DNA from: Ctenosaura bakeri
Lineage: Eukaryota; Chordata; Lepidosauria; Squamata; Iguanidae
DNA length: 64,000 nucleotides
Direction of reading: 5' to 3'
Assembly: GCA_948474755.1 (NCBI GenBank)
Contig: CAOLHI010001668.1
Coordinates: 124,001-188,000, forward strand
Shown here: positions 12,501 to 24,500 of the stretch, in pieces
How positions within the stretch are numbered: position 1 is the stretch's first letter
Layout of the letters: every line of letters starts with the position of its first letter
Notes under the pieces: model-generated
The model's database searches: none
What the model was told of the DNA's origin: nothing
The model's input: the letters and a program-made list of their open reading frames with translations, nothing else
Program-made: the position numbers and the translations under genes

Positions 12501-15500
12501 CCGTGGAAAACCCCCGGGACCTGAGAAAGAGGGGGGGAAGGGCGGGTGTGTTATGGCACAGATGACCACTCGAAGAAACCCCAGTTTCAGGTAAGCAACC
12601 TGTTTTTTTCTTTGTGGTCTCTGTGCCTTCATACACTAAACTTGTAGCTTACCGGTCGGACGGCGGGTCAGGTCCTACAGCACGGGAAACCAACACCTCA
12701 CGTCCAAACCGGGCATCTCTGCGCACCGGCAGTCGAGCCTGTAGTGGGGCACGAAGGTCGATGGTTGGGACCAGGTCCCCCACGGCAGAGTTCATGCAGG
12801 TCAACTCCTCGCAGGAGGGCCGGAAAATAGCCACAGCTCTGGTGGAGTGGGGCCCAAGCAGGACTGGCGGAGGCTTCCTCGCGAGCTCATCGCCAGTTCA
12901 ATAGTCCTCACCACCCACTTGGAGAAGCGCTGGGTGGACACTTTTTGGCCCCTCCGACGTCGCCCATAGCAAACAAAAAGATGCGGCGTCTGTCGGAAGG
13001 AAGCAGTCCTGTCCTTGTAGAAAGCCAATGCCCGACGCACGTCCGGGGGAGTGGAGGGACCGCTCCAAGGGAACCCTTTTGGGGTTGGGAAGAAGGCAGG
13101 CAGGATGATATCCTGGTTGAGAGGGAAAACTGGACACCACCTTTGGCAGGAACGAGATGTCAGGTCTCAGGACCACCTTGTCCCTGTGGAAGACCGTGAA
13201 GGGCTCTTTGGAACGAAGAGCTGGGGATCTCACCCGCTCGCCTCGCTGAGGTCACCGCTACCAGGAAGGCAGTTTTCATTGTCAGGAGCCTGTCATCCGA
13301 GGTCGCCATCGGCTCGAAGGGCGGCTTCGTCAGCTGCGAGAGCACCAGCGAGAGGGACCACGGCGGTAGCGGCGGCGATACCGGCGGGTAGAGATGATGA
13401 AGTCCTTTCAGGAACCGCTTAACGGTATCGTTCCTGAAGAAGGCCGAGGCAGCGGGTTTCGTGGCGGTTGGTATGCCACGATCGGGGGGAGAGATACACC
13501 TTCAGGGATGGAAACGCCAGGCCCTGTTGCCGGAGGTGCAGGAGGAAGTGCAGGACGGTCGAGAGCCCCGGGGCGATACCGGCTCACTCCTCTCTTTGGG
13601 CAAAGGGTAAGGAAGCGTCGCCACTTGTATTGATAGTTGCGACGGGTGGATTCCTTCCTGGCCGGGGCGGGACGGTACCGAGCACGGGATCGTCTATGCG
13701 ATATCCTCCAGGCATGGAGGGCCACCGGGGGGCGGGCCGGGATGGAGGACTCGGCCGCCGGAGTGGGAGACCCAAGGTCCGGTGCCGGTGGGGAACCGGG
13801 GGGTTCGTCTCGCGCGGCTTGTGGCGGGGTGCGAACCAATTTCCCCCTCGGCCATGGGGCTCCCCAGGATCGCTTTGGGGCTCGGTCGGCGAGGATCTTC
13901 GATATCGTCCGGCCGAGCAGCGGGAGAGGGGGAACGCGTAGAGGAGTTCCCCCGGGCCCCGGAAACTGGAAAGCGTCCCCGAAAGGAGGCACGATCGTGG
14001 CCCCTTGGAACAAAAATCGGCGACCTTCGCTTTTTCCCCGGTCGCGAAGAGGTCGATCGATGGTTCGCCCCCCGCGGTCCCGAATGAGTTGAACGGGCCC
14101 CTCCGGAGGAGGGCCATTCGTGATGGGATGGGGTCCCCGCTGAGGGCGTCTGCCGTGGTGTTCTCCTGCCCGGCCAGGTGAACCGCCACGGGATACCGTG
14201 TGCAGGCGAATGCACCTTCCCCCAGGCCGAGCGCGATGTCGAGCAGGGTCGTGGAATGAGTCCCACCTTGTCTGTTGATGTAGCAGACGGCGGTGGTGTT
14301 GTCCGTAAAATTCGGGGACCGTGCCCCCCCCCCCGGCATGGCGGAACGCCCGTGGGGGCTTTCCAGACGGCGAGCAGCTCCAGCGCGTTGATATGGAGAG
14401 CGGTCTCGTCGTCGGTTCCATCTGTCGCGGACTCTGAGATCGCCGCAGTGGGCACCCCATCCATACAGGGAGGCGTCGGTCGTTACCGTCACCTTCGGTG
14501 TCGGCTGTTGGAAAGGCATCCCCGACATGAGATTCCCGTCGCGACTGCCACCATCGGAGGGATAAGCGGACGTCTCCCGGCAGCTGCAGTTGGAGTGTCT
14601 TTTCGTCTCGCGGGGGGTTTCAAAATCCGGACGAACCAGTGTTGAAGAGGTCTTGCTCTCAGCCTGGGGGAAAATATGTCACAGGGGTCTCGCAGCCATG
14701 TAGCCCAAGAGCTGCTGGACGCTTCTCGCGGGATAACGTCGGGGCCGTACGAGCGTGAGCGGGGGCCCCGGGTCAAAGTTTGTGCTCGAGACTCTGGTAG
14801 GTACGCCCTGGCGGAGGTCGAGTCGAGCGTCGCCCCGATGAAGTCTAAGATCCTCGCCGGCTCGAGGTTGGACTTCTTCGGATTCACTCGTAGACCAAGG
14901 CGGGTCAGGAGTGACAACGTCATGGGGACGTGTGGTAAAGTCTCTTTTTCCCGGCGCCACCCGGCCAATCGTCGAGGTAGGGGAAGACGGAAGCCCCCTT
15001 TTCGTCCGCAGGTAGGATACCACCGGGGCCATGCACTTGGTGAAGACCCTTGGGGCAGTCGAGAGTCCGAACGGCAGCACCTTTACTTAGGGGGTTGGGC
15101 GACTGCGAAGCGGGCTTTTTTCTTGCTGCGGGGAATGGCGATTGGAATATCGTCTCGGAGATCGATGGAGGCGAACCAGTCCCCCCGATGTAGGAAGGGT
15201 AGGATCGACGGTATCGTGACCCCTCTTTAACCTTTTGGGGCGGATGTAGTAGTTCACCCCTCTGAGGTCTAGGATCGGCCGGAGGGTACCGTCGGGGTTT
15301 TTGGGTCGTGAAGTACCTGGAGAAGAAGCCGGTGGGGGCTTGGCCCCCTTGCGGGAGCCGCTCGATCGCCCCTTTTTTGGAGGAGGGATTGGATCTCTTC
15401 CAGGAGGGCCGGACTCGACGGCGTGGAGTAAAAAACGCCGCGAGGAGGAAATCGAGAAACTCGATGGCGTAGCCAAGACGGACGATGGAAAGCACCCAAA

Positions 15501-18500
15501 GTCCGTGTGACATCTGCCATCCCCCTAGGTGTCGAGCGAGGGTCGGTCGGTCTCCGAGCGCTGATGGTAGGCTGAAGAGTGGGTTTGGGGGGGTCCTGCC
15601 AGGCACGTCAAAACCGGGGGTTTTTTTCTCGGAGGAGGGGCTTCTTCGACGAAGGCGGGCGCCGCCTAAACGTGCGTCTGGCCGGGTGAGCCGGAGGACG
15701 GTCTCGACTGTCCAGACTGGGCCGAACGCTGGAACGACGAGGTGGAAATCGTCGCCAGGATGGTCGGAAGGTGGAGGCCCTGCGGGTCTGCGTGGCCGGC
15801 TGCAGCCCGATCTTTTTTTTCGGTCAGTCTCGCCTTGACGAGATTGTCCCAAAACTTCGTCTGTGGACGAATTGAATAGGCCTTCACCGTTGAAAGGGAA
15901 AATTTCAATCCTCCTTCGGGGTCCTCCCCGGATGTCGGCCGGTCGAAGCCAAGCATGGCGGCGGAGGCCCGGATCCGCCATGACCCGGGGGGCGATCTCC
16001 ACTGCGTCCCGGGGGAGGACCATTGGTGCCGAGCGATGGAGATAGCCTCTTTGGGAAGTCAGGGAGGAGGCTTGGCGGATGTCCTCCGGTACCGCTTCCA
16101 TCGCTGGTTGCGGGCGATCGAGCACCTTTTTCAGGTATGCCGCGAGGCAAGCCTAGTGTTGGACAGCCTGATCTGCAAGGAGGCAGCCGAATAGAACCTC
16201 CTTGCGTAGGCGTCCAACTTCCGGGCCCTTTCTTGTCCGGCGGGGTGGTGTGTTGCCTGCCGGAGCCTTTCGTCTGCGCGGACTCGACGACCACAGATTT
16301 CGGTGCAGGGTGATTAAATAGATAACCGGCGTTATCCTTCTGCACCCTGTAGAGGTGTTCTAACCGCTGCGGTATCGGCTGAGCCGAGGCCGGTCTATCC
16401 CAGGCGGCCTTCACCATTTGGATACCCGGGGCAGGAGAGGCAGCGGGGCCGTGGAAGGTCGCTTCTCCTCGAAAACGGAGAAGGCTGGATCGTCATCCCC
16501 CGGGGCTCCGCATGGGGAATTTAAGGCCGAGGGTAGTGGCCATGGGGGGAGCAGCATCGCAGAGAAACTGGTGGACGTCCTCTGGAGCAAAATTTCGGGG
16601 AGGGGGTTTCCCGAATCCCCGGAAGCTCCTGGGAGGCCGCCTGGGACCCTCAGACTCCGCACTCGAGTCGTACGACCCCGGGAGCTCGGTAGTCCTCTCG
16701 CCGCTCGCTCTCCGGCTCCTTCGTAGTCGCCGCAGGTGTTGCCTTCCTAGGCTTCTCCGCACCCGGGGGGCGGTGGTAGCAGCAGCGTCCCGCTTGGGAT
16801 GGCTGACCACGGACTTCACCCTCTTGGTGGTGACCGGGGTAGTCTGGCAGGCTGACGTCGTCGTAGCCCGCTCAGTCACCACCGACTCCGTAGGGCGCGT
16901 CGCCGTTGCCGTGACCCTAGGAGGTGGCGATATCGCCCGATACCGTGGTGAAGGCTCCCTCGCCCTATGATATCGAGGGGAGGGAGAGCGGCTGAAGGGG
17001 CGGGGGTCCGACGGAGATCGGCTTCGGCGTCCCGGGACCGAGCCTCGTCCCCTCTAGGCGACCCCGATTCGCGGTTCGACGAGGTGACCGGGACCTCCCG
17101 GGAAAGGGCTCCCCGCGACTCGGGGCCCCGATGGTACCGATCCCCGGGACGATGGCGAATGGGACCGATGGGGCCGGGCGCTCTCTCCACTCAGATTCCC
17201 TCGCGTACCTGGCCACGTAGGACGCCGAGGTGTTTTCTGGAGGCAGACGAGCGAGGTTGTTCCTCTCTTGTCTCCCCCCGGAGGCGGCGAGGCCACCGGA
17301 CGCTCGGAAAGGGGGGACCGGGACCTGAAGGAGGTCGAACGCCGCTCCGGAGAAGCGGGGGTCTCTCTGCCCGAGGGGGCCCACCTGCGACGGCTAAAAG
17401 GGGGGGTGGCGCTCCTCCACCAGGGTTGGAGGGTCTGCCACAGGCGAGTCCGGGCGCTGTTGGGGAACGTCCTCGATCTCATCCTCCGAGAGGTCGACGG
17501 ACTCGCCTCGCCCTTTTTGGAAAAGGCTCTGAGTAGGAGGGGGAGTAGGAGGTTAGCGTCCCCCCGCCGGGCCCCTTTTTCCCCTTTTTCTTCTTCTTCT
17601 TCTCCTTCTCCTTGCCCTTGCCTTCCCTCCGGGGCGGGGGGGTTTTTTAAAACGTCTCCGTAAGGGGAGCCTCAGCCTTCCTCGCCGTCGAGGATCCTTT
17701 AGCTGACTTGGCAGCCGCCGACAGCTTCGGGATCCTCCCGGGAACGCCGAAAATCGGCGTTTTCGCCCGGGACCGAGCCCCAAAACCGCGAGGTGGACGG
17801 AACGGCAGCCGCCGATACCGTCGATGGCGTGGTCGTCTTCTTGTCGGCCATCTTGGAGGTGGAAAGGGGTTTGTTTTTCGCCCGCAGAGACTGCTCCCAA
17901 CAAAAAGATTTGAGTCTCGCGGGGCGGTTGCGAAGAGTTTGCGGAGTAAAATCCCTACAAATTTGGCAAGTCCGGATGTTTGGGAAACCCCCAAAAAGAA
18001 GAGACACTCCTTATGGCCGTCGTTGAGGGCAACCTTGCGGCCGCAGGACACGCACTTCTTAAAGAGCGCGGACATAAGACGAAGAAACGCCAAACTCCGA
18101 AATCCAAAAGGAAAACCGAAGGGGGAGTCAAAAGAGAGGTCAAAGACAGTCCGAAAGTCCGTAAAACCGTGAAAAAAACAAGCCAAGCACGACGTGAGAG
18201 GAACAAACAAAGAACCTTCCAGGGCGGCGGACGAAAAGAACTAGGAAGCCGTTGCTCGGGGGGGGGCATGCGCATACCGGCGTGGGGGAGGGGTTCCCGC
18301 CAAGCGAACAAGCTCTAGAAGTTTCCGAACGCTCCCCCAGGCGCTAAAGCCCCTTTTCTGAAGGCACAAAACCACGAAGAAGAATCTGAATTTATTAGAT
18401 TTTTCAAAATACTTTTTCCATTTTGGATGTAATGCTCCTAATAAAAAACAAAAAAATTTATGGTTTTTGGAATTGGAACACATTATGAGCTATGTGTCAT

Positions 18501-21500
18501 TATGATACAACTTTTATGTTGTATATTTTGTAATTCTTAGTAGGTGTGTGTGTTAAACTTGTGATTTATAGTTTTAATTGGATAAGTGATGTCAATGTTT
18601 TTTTAAAAAAAAAAGTTAAAAAAATTTAAAAATAGAATGATTAAAGGGGATGTGAAAAATATTGAATTACATGTGAAATTATAACAGTTGAACAGATTTA
18701 TAAATTTAAGGGTAAAGGTGCAAAATAACAATGAAAGTTGTTTGCTTAAGAGAAGAAAAAAAAAAAGAAAAAAATTTTTTTAATTCACTATTATGTATAT
18801 CACATGGTGTTTTATTTTTTTTTCTTGTTTTGTATTTGTGATTTAGTTATATGATTAATAAAAATTAAAAAAAAATGATACAAACTCACATGCCAAACGA
18901 GGGGGCTTCCAAGGTTCCAGGACACGTTTCCCGTGAATCAGGAAGGTCTGATTTAAGCAGTCCTTACAAGCCAGGATATATCCTTGAATCAAAGACAGTT
19001 TCAGCACCCAGAAGTTACAATAAGGAGATTTAAAAAAGAAATGAATCAAGGCTGAAATTAGGAAAAGCAACATATTACTTATACAGGGTATTGTTTATGG
19101 TGTTTACAGGTGTGACCCTGCCAGTTTTTTTGGGATTATCAAGAAGGAGGAGACAGTAAGTAAGAAGTTATTCTTTTCTATGTCAAGAATGCTTTGGTGT
19201 AAACTTAGCTTTAATAATTTATGTTCACCAAATGGGTCTGGAGCTAAATTTGTGTATCATAGCCCAATGATACAGCAGGCAACAGTTACATGGTATTTTT
19301 ACAGCTTGTAAACATTCTTCAACTCTTGTGAGAAGCAGGTGTAAGAGATAAAGGCCAGCCCCTAAAGCTACTCCCCACAAGTGCCATGTTACTCACTTAA
19401 ATCTTGAAGAATACTTGTCCAGGTTACCTGCTAGGCTGCCTAACAGGTAACTGTTCTGGATTGCTCCAACCAGATTACTCAGAGAACCTACTCCCTAGGC
19501 TCCTGTCACCTGTCTTGCCCCTTTACTTTAAACCATACCGGGGACTGGTTGGCGGCCTGCACAACGTATGGCTCACGGCTGCTTGCACCACCAAAAGGGT
19601 TTTGTGCCCACATCACTCGGGTTGAGGGCTAAAAAGTGATGGCGACAGCAAATGTGGCTGTGAGGAGCGGAGAATGCCTCCCTCCCCTCCCCCCCGAGCC
19701 AGGCGCTTTCCTGAGCATCACTTCAGTCTTTATTGAGCAGTGGAGTTCCCACTTGAGAGCACCACACCATTTCCTCCGTTCGCACAGCTGCAGGGGTGAG
19801 TTGCAGTGGCATGGGAGGGGGGCTCTGCCCCGGGTGGCAGTTTTTGGGGGATGCCCTAAGGAGGCCCCACCACTGGGATGGTGAGGGGGCAGCTGCCTAA
19901 TGAGGCATCATGGAAGCCTACTCCCGAGTGCCCTCTCGCCCCTCCCCCCCAAACCCACCCGCCCACCAGTTTGTTTCCCCTCCACCAGCCTGCGTTTAAG
20001 GATGGGGGTGGAAAGGAATTTTTAGGCAGGTGCCCAGATTTGTGGGGAGGTGTCCCTACTCCTCCCTCCCCAAAAACCCTGCCAGAGAATCCTGTTTTTG
20101 CCCCCCTCACGGAGTGAGAGGAGAAGGTGCTTCTTTGGGGGGGGGACAGGGGAAGCCCCTTCCTCTCTCAGTTAATTTCCCCAGTGCATGCACACATGTA
20201 TGCACATCTGCTTCTGCCTGGATGGAATCCACTGCCAGCCAGACAGGGAGCTGGGGCGTGCGATGGTGGGGGGACTGCATTTAGGAAAGCCAGGGACCAT
20301 CCCCCTGTTCTCCAGGAATGGCTGCACGTTCGCCTTCCCTTGTCTGGAGGCAGCTGTCCTCCTCTCTCACCTCTTCTCCCACCTCCTGCCTCCAAAGAAC
20401 ACCAGTTGCAAAGGGGTGAGGGATCTGGGTGCCCTGTTGGGGGGTGAGGGCATGTGGTGCTTTATGAGACCAAACCCTTTCCTATGATTTTTCCTGGCGT
20501 ACCCCACTGGGATGTTGTGCAGGATGCGATGGGACACCAAAAGACACTGCCCTCAGATGACACCTGGGAGGAAGTGAGAGAAATAATAACAATATGGAGA
20601 AGCGGGATGAGACAAGGGTTACCAACTCCTCCAAGTTGGGTAGGTTGGTTGGCAGGCCAGTGTCTGCCTCTGCAAAGTCCGCCATCCAGGAGCTCCCCCA
20701 GCTCCCATGCTGGACTTGGATGGCCATCCAGGCCTCTAGCTCTAACTTTGCCAGGCAGTGATGGGGTGGAATGGGAGTTTGCCCTTCACAAAGATGGCTG
20801 TGAGTAGGCAGAGATAGGATGCCTATCCGGCACAAAGAGGGCAGCCAGCGTGGGAAGAGGCAACTGTGCCTGCGCTCGCCAGGCAGGCTGGCTCAGTCCC
20901 CGCGATCAGCTGCTGCTTCTCTCTTCTGTGAGGTGGTTCCGCAGGCGAACAAAGGAAGGAAAGAAGACACAGGGAAGGGGGAAGATGCCACTGGGGTTGT
21001 CGGTGTCCTGGGCTTCACCACCAGCCTGCTCACCTGCTACTGTGTCTATGTGCTGAAAGTATGTTAGCCTCAGCCCCGAGAAGGAAGGAATTAAGGAAGG
21101 AATTAAGGGAGGAATTAAGGGAGGAATTAAGGAAGGAATTAGTTCGCCGGCAGGGTATCCTGGGGTAGGCAGGTTGAGTTGCTGGCTAACAGGGACTCCC
21201 CCAAGCCTCTCTGTTGAAACTCTGAGAAGCAGAGACAGTGAGCATCCCAGTAAAGGAGTGGGTTGGTGGCGTCCAGCCAGGGCTCAGCCTCTGAGTATGG
21301 GAAGAGTGCCTACCTCCTACAGGAAGGGCCGCCATATTTGCATGTTGGCCTTCCCTCATCCAGAGGCCACTCCTCTCTCCTTGCTGACTTGTGAGTCAGG
21401 CTCTTCCGGTTCCACAGCAGTGGCCTAGTGGAGGGGGGCTGGGCAGCGAAAGTTCTAGCAACACCACTGGTGAATTGGGGGCAATGGAGGGAGACGTGCT

Positions 21501-24500
21501 GGGAAGGGGAAGGAGGGAACCCTGGGGGATGAAAGGGAAGATAGCAGAGGAAGATAGCAGAGGAAAGTTAGGGTCTCCCTCAGTAGGGTTGGGGGTGGTG
21601 TAAGATGGAGAGAAAGAGTGAAGGGCCAAACTGAGAGAGGATCCCAAAGGATTCTACTTTCTCTTCATGCAGAATAGGTGCAAATGGGGGTATGTGTGGA
21701 TCGCAGTTGAGGAGGGAGAGTTGCGGAAAGAGGCTTCACCACAGTGGGAATCCCACCTTATTGATTGACATGCCTTGGGGGTTCTGAGGGATGTATGTAT
21801 GTATGTATGTTCAGAGGTTGCGGTTCAGGGGATCTGAAGGCTTAGCAGATGATCCTGGCACATTGGGCTTCTTTGAAGAAACCTGAGACTCTCAGTGGGT
21901 TTCTCTGGTGGATGGATGAGGAGAGAGGGGAAGTGGCACTGTGGAAGAGCTGAGGAGAGCAGTTGGGGTGACCTGTCTCTTTCAGACATGGAAACCACTG
22001 GGGTGACCTTTGACAAGTCAAACTATCTCAGCCTCAGAGGAGGACAAAGGCAACCCTCCTCTGAACAGATCTTGCCAAGAAAACCCCTGTGACAGGTTCA
22101 CCTTAATTTCCCTTTTTTGTAATATGGTTTATTTGCAAAATAGTTTAATCATTAGTTATACTGTAATAATTACAGTAAAATTAATGATTAAACTATTTTG
22201 CAAATAAAAAACATTATTATATCATTATTATAACTTTAATTGGAAAGTGAGGTGCTAAAAACCTATCTGCGGCCTGAAGAAGTTTAGCCTATTTAATTTC
22301 GGCCCTTGCCTTCTGCCAAGTTGTGCAGATTGGGGTAAGAGGCTGTAGGGTGACTATAGCTATAGACCACCATGGGCACTCTTTGTATGTTTGGGTTTTG
22401 TGTGTATAAGTGATAGTCTCACAATCCCACTCTTAGGCAGAGATTAACATCGTTAACAGCCAATACCTCTTTAAAAGTTCAAGTGTAAATGCTGGTGTGC
22501 TATCCTTTCCGTAGTCTGGGAGGAGCTCAGACCTCTCAGGACATTCTTGAGGCTTGCTGCAGCCAGGGCAACTCTTGACTTCTAGAGGTTTCAAGCCAAG
22601 CATAAAACAGCTTTTAGTAGCTATAACCAAGAGCCCAAAGTGTGGATTTAGAATTGATCCAATCCTACCAGTACCCACACATCCTAAATTAAACAGATGG
22701 ACGTATATTTACAAAAGAGCAAAGCATAACGGTAAAAAGATGACGAAACAAGACAGAAAACCATAACAAGAAGAGTATACAAATGACTTAAAATACAGAA
22801 GCTGTACTTCCTGTTTTTAAACCTACACACCCAAGGCAATGTGCAAGTCTTTGAGTGTAAGATTCCAATCAGACAAGATATATAGAACAGATGGAGGACT
22901 CAAAGAGGACTTGGAATTGAAAATAAGGAAGCTATATCAGTTGTACAACAACAGCTAGCTTTAGCTAAGATGATCTCAGCCCATCAGGACCACTATAGAT
23001 TGAGACATTCTACACTTTGGCATTCATACAAATTTTACTAACCTCAATAAAATCATATGTCAGGAATGGGCAAGACTTTATGCTCTCCCTAGCACCACTA
23101 ATGACCATATAGATACTTCACAGACTTGTGTGCTGGCCAGCTTGTACAAGGTGGAAACTTAAACAAAATGGAGGCTTTTGCAGGCAAGCAAGAATCAAGC
23201 CTGCAGGCTTGGGTAGATGTTTTTCACAACTTTTGCCTAGGTTGCTTTAATCAGTTTTTACCCTATGAGTTCTTTCAAGTGCTGGAGGAGAGGCAACATG
23301 TGAGAGCAGACAGCAGATGTTTCCAAGTCTCCCCCCCCCGCCCATTTCTTAAGGACCAAGTGCTTTTTTTAGGGGCCATCTTCAGTTCATTGCACTCTTT
23401 AGAACTATTTTTGTTTCCCACATTGGGACTGGAAATGGAGATATCTAGTTAAACATCTGTCTCATGCTTAAAACATCCTCTCTTGTATGTTTCCTGGTAA
23501 CTTAGTATTTGGAAGTTGTTTTTTCCTCTTGACTAGACCATTAACTCTATTGGATGAATTATTTCAGGTTATGAGCTGACTGGTTTAGCCAGAGGTGGGG
23601 AGCAGCTGGCCAAACTGAAAAGGAACTATGCCAAAGCAGTAGAACTCCTTGTAGAACTGGCTTCACTTCAGGTAGGTAGAGACAAAAAAACTGTCCAAAG
23701 GACTCTGAGATACCCAATGAGGCAAGAAGAATTGGGTAGTGTACCCTAGCCAGATGAGGTGGCTGTATAGAGAACTGGCATTACAGTAGGGCAGTTTTTA
23801 TAATCCAGTTTCTGCAATGAATTTCCCTAAAATGCTTGAAGTATATATGTGAGAGAACCAGAAAAACTTGGATAGACATTCTCCATATTATCCTAGTGCT
23901 GAGGAAGGAGGCTCTGGGCACAGTGGAGACAATGTTGTAAGGCTTTGGAGAGAGAGAAGAGGCTTCATGGACCTTTTAAGGATGACCTCTGCTTTCCTTA
24001 ACTTCGTTTAGTTTCTAAGTATCTCCTGTGCCTTGACATAAACCAGAGAGGTGGGAGGCAGACACAGGATATGTATGGTGGGCATATATATATATACAAT
24101 GGATGCCATGTAGTCTTGAAAGTGTCTTCAGCTGTTCCACCTCTGGCAAGATGGAATTTGTGTGTCAGTTTCTTTGATAAGACAAGGGTCCCAAGTCTGT
24201 CTCTTAGGCAGAGATTGATAAGACAAGGGTCCCAACAATTAATAGACAAATTTTGTAAAAACTTTGTATTTCTTTAAATTAGGGATTGTTGGCCCTCCCA
24301 TTTTCATTTGATTATATTTCATCCCATTAACAAATCTATTCCCCTCCCCCTGGTTATAAACTTTTCAGTATTTATGTGTCAGTCTTTCAGATGTTTTGTC
24401 TCAGGGTTTAAGGGAGTAGTTTGAAAAAGAAACATACATTTGGGTAAAGCTTTAAATTAGAACATTTTATGTAGTATAATAGTTTCAGTTTGATGTATGA

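Larger units (their letters stand above)
12313..18385 (-). mobile_element. DIRS-type tyrosine-recombinase retrotransposon, copy 1 (near full length, frameshifted)
   Basis: About 6.1 kb and markedly GC-rich against AT-rich flanks. Coding runs on the minus strand from 18385 to 12313. The order is left inverted terminal repeat, gag with a Cys/His motif, RT, RNase H, tyrosine recombinase, internal complementary region (ICR), and the other inverted terminal repeat. This is the diagnostic DIRS order. There is no integrase, protease or LTR. The left edge is in GAACAGGTTGC and the right edge near GAAGAAGAATC; the ICR contains the complement of both ends joined. Every coding domain is split by frameshifts, so the copy is inactive, yet the motifs remain readable. 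A methyltransferase domain, present in some DIRS elements, was not identified. It is in the same family as the copy at 55176-59446. Confidence 0.88.
11040..19109 (+). other. ATP6V1D: ATP6V1D intron 4
   Basis: 8.1 kb intron dominated by a DIRS retrotransposon (12313-18385) inserted antisense to the gene. Flanks 11040-12312 and 18386-19109 are ordinary AT-rich DNA. 18500-18880 is especially A/T-rich with long A or T runs. No other feature recognised. Confidence 0.85.
19156..23567 (+). other. ATP6V1D: ATP6V1D intron 5
   Basis: 4.4 kb intron. It holds an unclassified GC-rich segment (19390-21660) with a 12-bp tandem repeat, a Sauria SINE fragment (about 22005-22105), a spaced inverted repeat (22129-22207) and an unclassified stretch at 22400-23450 that may be old repeat. 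No exon seen. Confidence 0.65.

Noticed and set aside
13408..14528. Long open frames (350 and 314 codons) in the DIRS region as host genes
   Set aside because: They are overlapping frames of a GC-rich retrotransposon. The residues that make sense are RNase H and recombinase motifs scattered over several frames.
16418..17663. Plus-strand open frames of 100-190 codons in 12.3-18.4 kb
   Set aside because: They are antisense shadows of the DIRS gag/RT region created by high GC content; no domain is recognisable.
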